Assembly (NCBI GenBank): GCA_013397455.1
Contig: VYZB01000271.1
Span: forward strand, 744,582-808,581
DNA: 64,000 bases
Origin: Crotophaga sulcirostris
Lineage: Eukaryota > Chordata > Aves > Cuculiformes > Crotophagidae
Direction of reading: 5' to 3'
The position numbers and the translations under genes were made by a program. The notes beneath the pieces are model-generated. The model searched no databases, was not told where the DNA came from, and worked only from the letters and a program-made list of their open reading frames with translations. Shown piece by piece: positions 52,107-64,000 of this stretch. Every line of letters starts with the position of its first letter. Positions within the stretch are counted from its first letter, which is position 1.

Positions 52107-55100
52107 AAGCAAAAGCAATGGACGTGCCCCATTTCTCCACTACCTTCTGGAGCTGGCAAAGCCCAGGTACTTGGGTATGGGAAGCCTAGCTTAAAGTTGC
52201 ATTTGCAACTGAAGAGGCTTTTCAAGACTCTAGTTCAATTAAGAACACTGTAAAGTGTGCAGGTGTCTGCGACCTTTTCAATACCTTTATGTCTATATAA
52301 AGAAAATCTCTGATTTGCATGCCCTCATGTAAGTGTTTGTATGAATAAGCAAGATATGTGAATTTTAGAAGCAAAATCCAAACTCTTGAGAACAATTGCA
52401 CCAGGGGAGCTAAGAGTTTATTAGTGCCAGGACCTGGAGTGAAGCTTCACAGACATCCAAAGGGGCAGCGCACCGAGCACTGCTGACCCCAAGGGTCTTG
52501 GACAGCCAGTTCAGTGAGCAACCAGTCTGTTACAATGCAGCTCTAATGGCTGATAATAAAAAACCTTCTTCAAGATACCTGTCCTACAGGTGACCTTGCC
52601 TCCGTTCACCTCCTTAGGGTGTTTTAAGAATTCTTAACTATGTCTTTTTAAATACTCACTGGCGTTTTCAGAGGGAAAAAGAAAAGAAAAAAAAACTCCT
52701 ACTGTCATTGCCTATGGAAAAAAAACAAGTCCTTCCACACCGGGAACACATCAGGACTGATTTAGCTACAACTAATTAACGTTGCTCCTGATGCCTGGGC
52801 GTTGCTTTTTTCTTTCTGTCCCCGCGGCACCCGGGCAGAACGGTTGGTGGTGAGGAGGTCTCACAACTTCACTGAGCTCCAGCAGGGCAAGGAGATCTGC
52901 AGCAGCCGGTGAGGTGCCTGCAGTTACTGGCAGCTGCTCCAGGGGCAATTTGTGGCTGGGATTGTAGAGAATTGGCAAGTTTGGTGTTCAAAAGAAGATA
53001 GGGGATCTACAGAGACTTTGAAAGGGGAAAAAGAAGTACAAACAGAGGAGGACAAAAGAGAGGGTTTGTAGGGCCCGAGGTGTGAAACTGCTTTGACTGT
53101 TGTGAGCAGCAGGAAAAAAGCAACATTGGTGGGAGAGGGGGAGAAGGAGAAATGTGAGGATTCAAATTGTAGTGGAGGAATGAGTGAAGGGTCCTCAAGG
53201 GAAAATTCCCTGAAAAAATGTATTTAGAGGGTATGGGCACTCGTCATAATATTTCTGTAAGCAAATACAACATTTTTAAGAGATTTTTTTTTTTAGCTAA
53301 GCCTTTCTAAAACTATCTTTCCCATTAGTATTTCCAAATTACAACCTTGTTTTGAAATGGAGAGCTTTGCTGCTGTTGCATTCATAAAAATGTATCGAGT
53401 GCCTTTTGGCCCTCCAAAATGTTGGGCTACTTTCCTTTCTCATTATTTTTAGTTTGGCCTCTTAACGGAAAAGCCAATAATTTGATTGAATCTCATGCTG
53501 AGCTCTGTGCCTGCAACTGTCCCACCCAGCACCTGTGATGTAGCACAGTCACCTCCCTCGGGAGCAGCCAGGGATGCTGTAGCCCACAGACACAGGCAGA
53601 CAGCTTTGTGCTGTGGGTGAGCTTATCTCTTACTGTTGGCTGCAGAAGAGCCTAGAGCAGCCATGTTCCTAGGTCAGGTATTTTGATGAGCTGTTGGAAA
53701 TCAGCTGGTGTGAGTTGTAGCCCCTGGCTCTGACAAAGCAGGGATGCTGGGCAGACACTTGTGCTGGAGCTGTCACTACTCACGTGCCACAGTGTCGCTG
53801 GATTATGTCCAGAGGATGCTGTGCCTTGCAGGGATAGGCAGGCTCTGGAAGGGAACAAAAATTATCTCAGCTTTGCAGCTGAAGAAACTGAAACCTATAG
53901 CAAAAGGTCCTGGTGAGTATGTCAGGGCTAGAGGTGAAGACATGGGATGGGTTAGTGGGATGCTGACCGTGAGGTCTTCTCCAGGTGGTCGTGCTTTGCA
54001 GATGCCAAGGTGCAAGTGATGCATCATCAGCCAGCAGTGCTGGGATTGGGCATGGAATCCATAACCCCACGCAGCTCATTTTCTCTGTACATCACAGCAC
54101 CACCTCCACTTGGCCAAGGTATAAAAGCCTGTCTGCAGCTGGGAAAGGCCTCTCTGCAGAGTCTCGGGTACATCTCCCTGCTGCACAGGTCTGGGGCAAC
54201 TCTCCATGGCCAACTCTACACGGGGAGCCCCGAACTGTAACACTAACCCTTCCTGTGGAGCCTGGTCCCTTTCTACTGCTGCACTGGCTTCAACAGAACT
54301 GGCATAGGATTATTTTCCTTTTCTTCCATAAGCCAAAGCACCAAGGAACACCTAAATACCTTGCAGAGGGCATAAATTTGTACTGAACTGATCTACTACA
54401 ACTGCTGCTTTGTGGGATGCAATTCCTTGTTTTGAGCTTGTATCATTTGGCAGAGCGGGGAGTAGCACCCTGAAATAGCAGTTCCCAATAGCTGTCTGGC
54501 TGAAAAGACACACCGGCCTCCTGGGCACTCCAGAAACTCACCTTGTCCATTTCTAGAGCAAATGTATTGGAATGGTCTTGCAAGTCTTTTTTAAAACTCT
54601 CATGATGAATGCTGCACTTGGAGAAGGGATATTCCTAAAGCCCTCATAAACAGAAACATGGCAACGTGGTGCCCAGTTATTAACAGATGCTGTATCTCAT
54701 CATGGGATTGTGAGTTTGATGTGAGAAGCCTGAGGTGTAGGAAGGCTGGAAAGGCTGAGCCCAGGAGGGAGCCCTGTGAGGCCGAGGGAAGGGGAGAAAA
54801 TCAATGAACCTTGCTACGCTACTGACTACTGTAATGCCCTCTACTGAAATCACCTTGAACTTCACAACATTTTCCCTTGCCTAATAGTTCTATAGGTGCA
54901 TTTGTGTCAAACAGAGGCATTTGCAGTGGGCAAGTGAGTGGGACTGGACTAAGGTGGCAATGATCAGTGATCATCTGCTCAATCACTTATTGGATTATGG
55001 ACAGGCTGGATCCCCTTCATCTCCCCTTCCTCATCTCTGTAACACTGCTTTTCATCTGATCTTTGCGTACAGCTCCTCTCAGGAATTCAGCAATGTCAAT

Positions 55101-56015
55101 AACCAGCCTTAAGTGGAACCCTTCCCTGCCAGCCACTGCAGCTGCCTTCCCAATCCTGCTCTGAAAGGTTGAAAATCACCTCTTTTATCTGTTGGATAAG
55201 GCCAAGAATTAGTCTCCAGCCAGAGTGCTCGGCAACAGAATGTACTGTTTGAATCTATTCTGTAGCAGAAAGTGATGAAAAGCCTCAAATTTTGGTAGGC
55301 ATCAGAATGGAAGTTTCATTGGGATTTTCTTAACTATGTACTGCCTTGAGCAAAGCTTTTTATTAGGGATTTGGGCAGCAGGTTTGGCCCTGACAGTACT
55401 TAAAATATAAAAACAGCATCTACAAACAGGGTTGCACTCATCCAGGGCTTCAAGCAAGACATTCTTCACAGCTAATGTTTCTGATTTGGGAGTCTGATGG
55501 AGTAGGCAATAAACATTTATGGTCTGCATTGAAACAGGATGAAGGGAGTCTATGAAAGTATTAAGGCAGTATATAAAGAGATGCCGAATACTCGGATAAT
55601 TCAGATATTAAGATGGTCGTATTTTTCCTCAGTCCTCTGGTACGTTGTGGTCCCTCAGAATCATTGTTTTGAAATTAAATAGAAGGAACATCCACAGCCT
55701 TTCAAAGTCTCTGTAAGCATCACATCTAAGAGACAAGGTGTCACAGCGATTGCTGTAATAGGGCCCCATTCAAAATTAAAGCCATTCGGCCCCTGGTGTC
55801 TTACTGAGTCCTGAAGCTCGGAGACACCACCAGCCATGAAACCACTTCCAGAGGAAACCACGGCTGAACCAGACATGTTTTTTTAGCTTGGGAGCCGCAC
55901 CTGCTGTTTCGATTTCCATACAAATGGCTACCTGAATTTCAACACAAGAATGTTAGAATTATCCGCAATTGTGCCAATTTAAAAATTTTTAAATCACCTT
56001 GCTGTCTGTGAGGAA

Positions 56016-56038
56016 CCAATCTCTGTTGCCATGGAAAC
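56016..56038. promoter_or_regulatory. RFX X-box next to a CCAAT box
   Basis: GTTGCCATGGAAAC at 56025-56038 is one base from the fully palindromic RFX site GTTGCCATGGCAAC. A CCAAT box (56016-56020) lies four bases away. This X-box form is known to be over-represented in conserved non-coding elements. Which gene it serves is unknown; it is about 4.5 kb upstream of PSTPIP1 and about 6 kb downstream of the RCN2 polyadenylation area. Confidence 0.5.
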
Positions 56039-56710
56039 AGAAACAGCAGCCTCTGAGCATCTGCCTTGATTTATTACAACTCCTGGGAACCCATCTATGG
56101 CTGCTGGGTGAAAGCTGGTTCACTGCGCTCCAGAGCCGTCAGCCCTGCTTGGCTCCGAAACACGGTCTCTTCGCTCCTCTTAGGAGGAGCTGTTTGAACA
56201 GGCTTCAAAAGCACTGGTGCACAGCACAAGGCAGTCCTGCTGGCATTGTGCTGCAGTCAAATTCACGACTAACATAGAGATTAAGGCATATACTACATTC
56301 TTAACCAATATCTCACCTTTCATAGCAGTTTCCAATGGAGACCCTCACTGAAAGAAGGATGTCCCTGATGTTTTGCCCGAGAGACAGATAATCAGAGTCT
56401 TTGCTGTAACTATAAATGGATTTTCTCTAAAATTAACGTTGTGGTGCTCTATATATCCTAAAATTATTGTTCCTTTCAGAGAAATGTGGGGTCTTTTTGT
56501 GCTGGTTATGTGTTTAAACATGGTTAGTGGCCATCCTCGCCACTTAAAGAGTTTCAAAGACAAAAGAAGGAAAGGAGAAACTGTGGGAAACGGCCATGCC
56601 ACAGGAGGCTTGAGTAACAGCAGTAGTGTCTGGGAGTTCTTTGGAGAGATGTATAACCACTTTGTGAAAAGGGAAATGAAAAGATTTGGGTTTCTACGTC
56701 CCCTTCTTGG

Positions 56711-56917
56711 CTGGAGCACCTTCTGTATGAGGACAGGCTGGGAGAGTTGGGGTTGTTCAGCCTGGAGAAGAGAAGGCTCCAGGCAGAACGTAGAGCAGCC
56801 TCCCAGTACTGAAAGGGGCTCCAGGAAAGCTGGGGAGGGGCTCTTGATCGGGGAGTGCAGAGAGAGGATGAGGAGAATGATTTTAAGCTGAAAGAGATAT
56901 TTAGACTCTATGATTCT
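56711..56917 (+). mobile_element. Rearranged CR1 LINE fragment
   Basis: It begins with CR1 ORF2 sequence (CTGGAGCACCTTCTGTATGA, then GGGGTTGTTCAGCCTGGAGA). After a shortened, scrambled middle it ends at TTTAGACTCTATGATTCT, the ATTCTATG-type tail. An internal deletion of most of the ORF2 end is likely. Confidence 0.8.
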
Positions 56918-57927
56918 TGTCAGAAATCCAGGTACCTGCAGAAAGACACTTTTTATTTCTCTGGCATCTTTTGTCTGTTTTTGCAACACGCTCACTTTCC
57001 CCATCCCATTAATTCAAAGGAAATCGCTATTCATTTGCAAGTATTCCATATTCATTATCCAAGTAGGCGATGCTCGCGGTGCTGAAGAGGTTCCCACTTC
57101 TCAGAAAGGACTCTCTGAATACTGCAATTCTGGAAAGAAAGCAGGATGTGTGTTTTACATTCAGACTTACACAAATACTCTTTCTTGTTTTTCTGAGGCA
57201 ATGCAATTAGTTCCTGCAGTCAAGTCTGACAATGGCTTCAAGCTCACAAATACATTACACAGAAGTTTAGGATGTGCTTTGCAAAATAGTCCTCACCTGA
57301 TTGCGACTGCAGGGGGTGTGCACATTGGCAGAGCTGTTCCGAGTGCGTTTGCAAAGAGGCTGCTCTCTTTTGTGAAAAATCGTGGCGTTTTTAGTCGATC
57401 TCAAACCACTGGACCTTTGTCCAAAACACACCATCCCCAGCAGGCCTGTGTCTGTGCAGAACTTGAATAAAATACTGAGGGGTTTAGCATCAGGGGAGGC
57501 AACAGTTCAGATTCCTGTGGCATGTGTTAGCAACTATTCTGCATATTTGCTCATTCAGAAACATCATCAATTGTTTTGTAATTTCTTTTCTGAGAAGAAA
57601 TGCACAACTGTAGGCAATAGAACAGGATTGTCTGTGCCTCCTGCTCTGTGCTAGGCTGGTCTCCACTTCAGCCCCCTGCTCCAAGCGGGGCTGATTTCAA
57701 AGTTGGATCCCATTGCCCAGGACTTTTTTGAGTGCTGATTGTCTGCAGGATGGAACTCCTTCCACTGCCTCTCTTAAGCCCCTTTCACTGGTTAACCACC
57801 ACCACTGCCAAATTCTTATGCAGACAGAATTTCCCTTGCTGGAACTTGTGACTGCTCCCTCCTGTCACATCGCTGTGCTTCCCATGCACACCTGTGTGGC
57901 TGGAAAGCTGCCTGACAGAAAGGGATG

Positions 57928-58540
57928 TGGAGGTGCTGGTCAACAGTGGCTGAACATGAACCACCAGTGGCCCAGGTGGTCAAGAGGCCAGCAGCATCCT
58001 GGCTTGGCTCAGCCCTGGTGTGGCCAGCAGGATTGGGGAAAGGATCGTCCCCCTGCACTCGGTGCTGGTGACACAGCACCTTAAATATCGTGTTTGGTTT
58101 TGGGCCTCTCGGTACAAGAAGGACATTGAGGGGCTGGAGCGCGTCCAGAGAAGGGACCGGAGCTGGGGAAGGGTCTGGAGCCCGGGGGTTCTGGGAGTGG
58201 CTGAGGGCCCTGGGGCTGTTTAGCCTGGAGGAGGCTGAGGGGAGACCTCATTGCTGTCTGCAGCTCCTGGAAGGAGGTTGTGGTGAGGTGGGTGCTGGAT
58301 TCCTCCCAGGTAACAAGGGACAGCATGAGAGGAAATGGCCTTAAGTTGTGCCAGGGGAGGTTTAGATTGGATATTAGGAAAAATTCCTTTACTGAAAGAG
58401 CGGTGAAACGCTGGAACAGGCTGTCAAGGGAATTGGTGGAGGCCCTATCCCTGGAGGTGTTCAAAAAACATGTAGATGTGGCACTTCAGGACATAGTTTA
58501 GTAGACACAGTGGTGTTGGACTGCATGATCTTAGAGGTCT
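57928..58540 (+). mobile_element. CR1 LINE fragment, ORF2 end and 3' UTR
   Basis: It covers the same segment as the copy at 7482-8133, from GGAGGTGCTGGTCAACAGTG to TGCATGATCTTAGAGGTCT. Frames include FRLDIRKNSFTERAVKRW and LEVFKKHVDVALQDIV, typical CR1 ORF2 C-terminus, with frameshifts upstream. The 3' tail octamers are missing. Confidence 0.92.
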
Positions 58541-59090
58541 AACAAGCAGAGGAATTTTGTTCTTTTCCTGAGTTTAGCTAATACTTGTTCCTCTGAAAGT
58601 CTCTCTCACTTAGACATTGTTCTAAGACTCATCCTAATGCATGTTCCCGCGGAGCTGGGGGCTGGGAGCTGCCCCTAAGTCAGGGATAACTGCTTATGAG
58701 GGTGAGAATGAGGTTGCCTTACCAGCTGTAATATTTGAATTGGGAATATTCTGCATGTGCTGCTTACAAAGGGAGATCGGATGTAATGGGGCAGAGGCCT
58801 CCAGCGCAACACGCTTAGGTAGGCTGCCTCCTCACCTCAAACCGCAGTGGACCGAGAAAAATGTGATGCTTAACCATCACCATCTCTCCTTTTATTCTTC
58901 CTGTAAGTCAAAGCTAAGGTTTCAGGTTTGAGTTTGATCTTTTTGGTGTTTTCCGGCCTGGCTCTTTCTTCTGAGCTCTTCCAGCTGACCATAACCTGAA
59001 CTGTGCTCCTACAAGTTCTGCAGGTACAAGTTGTGCAGTTTGATTGAATGAAGTCTCATTCCCCAAAAGGGAGATTCTGGGATGAAATCC

Positions 59091-59417
59091 CAGTAGTCAA
59101 GCGGGCGTTGGTCTCTTCTCACAGGTGACCAGTGACACAACTAGAGGGCACGGACTTAAACTTCGTCAGGGGAGGTTTAGACTTGATGTTAGCAAGAAGT
59201 TCTTCACTGAAAGGGTGATTGGCCACTGGAATGCACTACCCAGGGAGGTGGTGGAGTTGCCGACCCTGGATGTGTTTAAGGGAAGATTGGATGAGGCACT
59301 CAGTGCCATGGTTTAGGTGATGAGATGGTGTTAGTGTTGGCTTATAGGTTGGACTTGATGATCTCAGAGGTCCCTTCCAACCTGGTTATACTGTGATACT
59401 GTGATACTGTGAAATGT
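59091..59417 (+). mobile_element. CR1 LINE 3' fragment with TGTGATAC tail
   Basis: This strongly 5'-truncated copy starts at TAGTCAAGCGGGCGTTGG. It keeps an open ORF2 end ([19 protein letters not shown] to ALSAMV) and a 3' UTR, and ends in TGTGATAC units (59393-59416). It is nearly identical to the copies at 24302-24682 and 37041-37463. Confidence 0.93.
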
Positions 59418-59782
59418 AGCATTAGCTGAATCTGCTCTCACTTTCTAGAAGATCCCTGCAAGCCTGGTTTCATTTGTTGGTAAGCTTTATGATTGGCAAG
59501 AGAAAAGAATCAAATTCCCACTAGCGGTGGGACAGACAGGGATACAGAGAAACGGTCACCGTGTTATGTACCCATAAAAGCTGGCACCAACAGGCACCTG
59601 GTTTTCAAAGTCTGTCTTCTTGGCTACTGCCACGGAGATGCGCAAGATAGAACAGGATCCATTAGTGTGCCGTGACGAGGTCTGTCTGATCTGTAGGATA
59701 CAGGGGCTGAAGGCTTTTTCAAACCAAAGCATCAGTTTTAGGTGACAGAAAAACAGCACAAGGCACGGTCCTGATAAACATG

Positions 59783-59876
59783 CTGGTCTAGTGGGAGGTG
59801 TCCCTGCCCATGGCAGATGGGTTGGAACTGATGATCTTTAAGGTCCCTTCCAACCCAAACCAGTCTATGATTCTAT
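59783..59876 (+). mobile_element. CR1 LINE, terminal 3' UTR only
   Basis: Only the last 94 bp or so of a CR1 remain: CTGGTCTAGTGGGAGGTG, then AAGGTCCCTTCCAACCC, then a TCTATGATTCTATG tail. Confidence 0.9.
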
Positions 59877-62005
59877 GTGGTTATAGCTGAAGGTTGGATG
59901 TTGTGCAAAAACTGCTGTAACAGCTGGCAGTGGGGTGGGGGCTGCCAGACACTGCTCCCAGCCTTTGCCAAACAGAGAAACCACCTGCAAAGGACAGGGC
60001 CCACAGGCAACACACAGAGCAGGCCAACCTGGCGTCCTCTGTGTGTGATTTCAAAGTCTCTGGTAATCCCAGATCCAGTACCAGTTGTTCCTTCTGTAAA
60101 TAGAATAAATGATGCCCCATGGGAGTGCCAAAAAGCTCTGCTCTGACTCATTAAAATGAGAGTCTGTTCAGTTTCTCTCTACAGTGACACAGGTACCAGT
60201 TCTATTCCTTCATGCCACTTTTTCCCAGCACAGCTAAAAATGCTGGGTCAGGGTCTCTGTGATGCACAACCCTGAAATACCAGAGCTGCTCTCGTGCAGA
60301 ATACTGGGATGGAGACCATAGAATGCAAGTGGTGGATTGCCAATCCGGGCAGCCTGAACACTCGATTAAACTATCAGAAGCCACAAATCTTTCTAAGATT
60401 GTTGAAAGTGCTATTAGGCTCCTAATCCTGAAGTGAAAGAAGCCTCATTTTAACATTATCAGAAATCAAAGGAAGTCTACATTATTTTGGTCTAGGAATT
60501 ATAGAACCATTCAGCAGAATACAGCATTGTTAAAGGACTGAGCTTAGCACTTCTCCAAATCCACATTTCAGTTACTTCAACAATTTGATTGTTTCCTTTC
60601 TTAAAGCGCAAGTTTTCTCTGCCCCTAAAATGACATTATGAGCTGTAAAGAGACTGAAGCTGCAGCCTCATCTTAGAGTGAGCTAAGCTCTAATAATACC
60701 TAACATGATCTGCTTACCAAAATACTGATATACTCAGTAATTGGATGTTTGGCACAGATGCTGAGATGTGGACTGTACAAATGCTTTGCTATTTAGGATT
60801 TTCCTTGTCTTGCTACACCTCTTCTTGTTCTCGGCTTATGCAAATGATTGCAATCCAGCAAATGACTCTGAGCTGAGGCAAAGAGCAGCAGAGAGCACAG
60901 GCATTCTTTTTCTCCCCCTCCTTTTGCAAGTTGAACTTTCAAGTTGCTGACATCATTTTTAATACGGAGTATGAAGTTGAATCTGTCATTAAGTCTTGAT
61001 TAAAAATGCCATAAAGAATAATAGCAAACGGGCAACTTTGGGTATATTTCAAACCAACGAATATGACAGCAACTGTTTTGATATTCCTGGTCATAGTTGA
61101 TTTAATTAATTAAAAAAAAAAATATCAGATCATTCCAACCCCACAGCAATAGTTTTACTCATATTCCCAGGAAATGAAACATGTATGGGTAGAAAAACCC
61201 CAACCACTGCAATTGAAAAAGCATATTTCTTAAAAATGTATCTAAAAAAAGGCAGCCAAAGTACCTGTGGTTTTGTTCTGAAACAGCAGAAACAGCCTAG
61301 TGGTGCTGCGTCAACACTTGTGTCAAAAGCAATCCTGTTTGCTCCAAGACTAATTAAGATGTGGTATACTGGGAAAAAACAAGGCAGAATGAGTTGCTTT
61401 TACTTAATAGAGAGCAAACTGGGAGGAAGGAAAATACTCGTTAAAAAGAACAGTGAAAGAGTATTACAGGAGTTATCCAGGAGTTAAACCCACCCTTGTA
61501 CACTCGACACAATTGATTCTGCCAGGCTCTGTCTGTGTTTAGAACACTCGGCTGATTTCTGTGACTGGCTTGGAGATAAAAAGCCAATATGTGTACTTTC
61601 CTAAATTGAATCTGTCATGCTATTAACCTTTCCAACTGCTTAAAATAATCATGTAATGGGACTGCACTTACTTTTATGACTGGTAATTGTGAAGCTTTCC
61701 CCCACAGTTAACTTTTAAAGGTTATTACTACAAATATTATGCAATGCCTGATGCTTTAGGGTTCTGTATATCCCAAACAAGAAAACCCAACAAACAGCTG
61801 CTTTGGCAAACCTGTCCAGAAAATGCTAAACGCAGACTTGGCTTGTTTTGAATCTTCTTTAGCACCTAGAGGAGATGATGTGTCTTTGGTTTATAGAAGC
61901 AGGGAATGTTGCCCTTGCACATTATGAACACCGCGTACACCCTTCACATTTCAAGGAGCTGCTGTGAGTGACCCACAGTGAGTGAATGGACAAAACACAG
62001 ACAGA

Positions 62006-62647
62006 CAGAATATTGTAAGTTTTAATCCAACAAATTAAGAGGCTCTTAACACTGCAAAATACCATTGTATTGCTAATGCTGTAGAAATGTACAATAAAAA
62101 CAATTATTGTCTATAGATGTAAAAATAGCAAGTTTTATGATACAATAAAACACAGTATAGAAACCATTTAAGTAGAAACCTCTTAAACAATTGAGGCATT
62201 AATCTAAGTGTTTCTCCAAACGTATTAAATAAAACAGTTAATACTGACTCTAAACAACCCCCCATCTTCCCCACTCCCCCCTAATTAAACTGATTAGAAA
62301 AAATAGTAGTCTCTCAGTTACTACATTTTGCATTCTTTCAGAATCGTTTAGATCTCCATTTTCTTCAAGTACAGTAGAATAACTCTTCACAATACAGTAC
62401 TACCCCCAAGTAATTTATTTCACAATGCTATATAATTTTGGAAGTAAGTATTTAAGATTAATTTGGAAGGCTAGAAGAGGCCCAAGGAAGTCTGCAGGAG
62501 GGCAATTAGATTTTGAATGCAAATTATTTACACAAACATTAGTGTACTGTAGTTACAGCATAAAACCTGCAACATAGCTGATGGGTGCTTTTAACAAAAG
62601 CTCCAAATGCAAGAAAGGGAAGAAAAACAGATTACAAAGTAAATAAC
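62006..62647 (-). other. RCN2: RCN2 3' UTR with polyadenylation signals
   Basis: This is AT-rich sequence following the RCN2 stop codon. A minus-strand ATTAAA (62021-62026) is followed by a T/G-rich run (TCTGTCTGTCTGTGTTTTGT), so cleavage near 62005 is likely. A proximal AATAAA lies at 62414-62419 and could give a shorter transcript of about 250 nt of UTR. The end coordinate is inferred. Confidence 0.5.
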
Positions 62648-62800
62648 CTAAAGTTCTTCATGGTAGAAACGTTCATCATGAAGCTGTCTCCCATAATCTG
62701 TGGCTTCACTGTTAAGGAACAAATCCTGGTTCTTAAAAATTTCTGCTTCAGAAAGCTTTTTATCGTCATTCAAATCCATTTCTTCAATAAGGTGATGAGC
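62648..62800 (-). CDS. RCN2: RCN2 last coding exon (C-terminal 50 residues, HEEL)
   Basis: Reticulocalbin-2 (ERC-55) is a calcium-binding CREC-family protein of the ER lumen. This 153-nt exon (50 codons plus TAG) follows the acceptor TTTTAAAG. It encodes [20 protein letters not shown], holding the last EF-hand loop (D-x-N-x-D-x-x-L-x-x-x-E). It then encodes [20 protein letters not shown] and ends YHEEL. The C-terminal tetrapeptide is the ER retrieval signal. Human ends HDEL, from memory. Earlier exons, holding the signal peptide and the other EF-hands, lie beyond 64000. Confidence 0.95.
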   Translation of the reverse strand, partial: AHHLIEEMDLNDDKKLSEAEIFKNQDLFLNSEATDYGRQLHDERFYHEEL

Positions 62801-64000
62801 CTTTAAAATAAATGGAACACCATGTGCGTAGTTAATGCCTATGAGCTTTTATAAACAATGCCTGTGGGACAGCTCTGTCAGCCCTGCCCCAACACCACTG
62901 TCTGTAAGAAGCCAGCCAGGGTTTGGCAGTCAGAAGAGAGCCTGCCTTTCCTCGCTTTGCTTCTCTTTGCCTCTTTTACTTGGTGGCAAAATCACAAAAT
63001 CAAACCTCCTCCCTCACTACAAATACATGTCAAATGCACAGCTCTGAGGGTGGCAGACAGTATCAAACCAGCAAAGATTAATCACCTTCCTGGAAGCACC
63101 TGCAATCCTTGCGACCCCCGGTGAGTGCACTACACACCTCTGGGTATGATCTGCAGAAAACACCAGCTCAGCATGCCCACCAGATCCCCTGTGTTTTCAG
63201 AGGGCCCTCAGGACAGACAGCCACCCAATGACAGCTACAGGAGCAGGTTCTCGAGGTGTGGGACATCAACTTGGATGTGAACCTTCCAGACGAGCGTCCT
63301 CACGCAGAAGCACGTGTGGTTACCTCACCCCTACATGTGCCCTGGGTCTGACATGATCAGCATTGTCTACAGCTCTCAGGTGAAGCTGTCGGCACGCTTG
63401 CCTTCAGCTCCAGAGGTGGGTACTGCACTCAGCCATTTCATATTTCCTCAACCTACAAGACTCACTTTTACATCATATGTGCATATTAAACAAGAAAAAA
63501 AGTAGGGATAGAGATTTGCAGCTGGATATTCTGCATCTATTGGTGATAGATGCTCCATGCTATAGTTCATGATTAAAATGTAACTGGAAAGTATTTGATA
63601 TCCACCATGAAAACTGGCTTTCTGCCTTCAGGAGAGGACAAGATAAGCCATCTCTGCATAGGAACTTTGGGTAGCAGTTTCCCTCATTTGAAAGCAAAAC
63701 CTTTCTTTTCTGAACAAACTTTGCAATACTGAACCATGACAATGTCAAATGAAACTGCAAGTCAAAACAATTTGCAGATTTTTGCTTATTTACATATTAT
63801 AAAAGGAGGGAAGCTCAGCAGTAAAAAAAAACAACAATTGCAGGTATTTTAGTTGTAGCTTATTCACAAGTAATGGATAGCTCAAAGCTAACAAGCACAG
63901 CAGCTGTGCAGCGCCTGTTATTTCTGAGAAATAGAGGAGGCCTGGTATTACATGGGTTTTGGGTTTATGTACTCAACATCTACACGTAAAATGACTCAGA
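62801..64000 (-). other. RCN2 last intron, partial
   Basis: The preceding RCN2 exon was looked for on the minus strand and is not in the window. A GC-richer, CpG-containing patch at about 63080-63420 stands out from the AT-rich intron and is unexplained. The remainder is ordinary. Confidence 0.7.

Larger units (their letters stand above)
51806..62005. other. RCN2-PSTPIP1 intergenic region
   Basis: About 10 kb separates the RCN2 3' end from PSTPIP1 exon 1. Apart from the motif cluster at 52042-52106, the X-box at 56016-56038 and four plus-strand CR1 fragments (56711-56917, 57928-58540, 59091-59417, 59783-59876), I see no gene. Open frames near 56345-57470 overlap or adjoin CR1 sequence and show no known domain. 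Confidence 0.7.

Noticed and set aside
56345..57470. Overlapping open frames of 172-219 codons between the genes
   Set aside because: They overlap a CR1 fragment or its antisense, use incompatible frames and match no domain I know.

Overview
This window is nuclear DNA from a bird. It holds at least thirteen chicken-repeat-1 (CR1) LINE fragments. It also holds vertebrate coding exons bounded by GT-AG splice sites, and no bacterial-style gene packing. Several CR1 tails are built on TGTGATAC-type octamers rather than the chicken-type ATTCTATG. This hints at a non-galliform bird, possibly of the woodpecker/hornbill/kingfisher group, but that is only a guess.

Two genes lie head-to-tail on the minus strand. 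The main one is PSTPIP1 (also called CD2BP1), a haematopoietic F-BAR/SH3 adaptor. Twelve coding exons can be placed, from the start codon at 51550 down to 1126. They join in frame to give 306 complete residues plus two bases of codon 307. All of the F-BAR domain and the start of the linker are present. The rest of the linker and the SH3 domain (roughly 110 residues by comparison with human) lie beyond position 1. The second gene is RCN2 (reticulocalbin-2, ERC-55). Only its last coding exon (62648-62800), its 3' UTR and part of its last intron are inside. RCN2 lies upstream of PSTPIP1 in the same orientation, as in human 15q24.

Layout: 1-1125 PSTPIP1 intron; 1126-15000 exons 12 to 4, closely spaced; 14999-27133 intron 3 (two CR1 copies and a CTCF-type site); 27134-30855 exons 3 and 2; 30856-51517 the 20.7 kb first intron with nested and flanked CR1 copies, a perfect palindrome and one unexplained 168-codon ORF; 51518-51550 coding exon 1; 51551-62005 intergenic, with a GATA/RUNX/ETS cluster, an RFX X-box next to a CCAAT box, and four CR1 fragments; 62006-64000 the RCN2 3' end.

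The most useful observations are: (1) the residue equivalent to human PSTPIP1 Ala230, whose change to Thr causes PAPA syndrome, is Ser here, while the other known disease positions in the window are unchanged; (2) RCN2 ends in HEEL rather than the HDEL remembered for human; (3) a CR1 sits inside another CR1 with a readable junction; (4) a 24-bp imperfect direct repeat flanks another CR1; (5) there is a 30-bp perfect inverted repeat in intron 1. I found no convincing undescribed system; most of the window is ordinary avian intron and intergenic DNA. Comparisons with human proteins are from memory and were not run as alignments.
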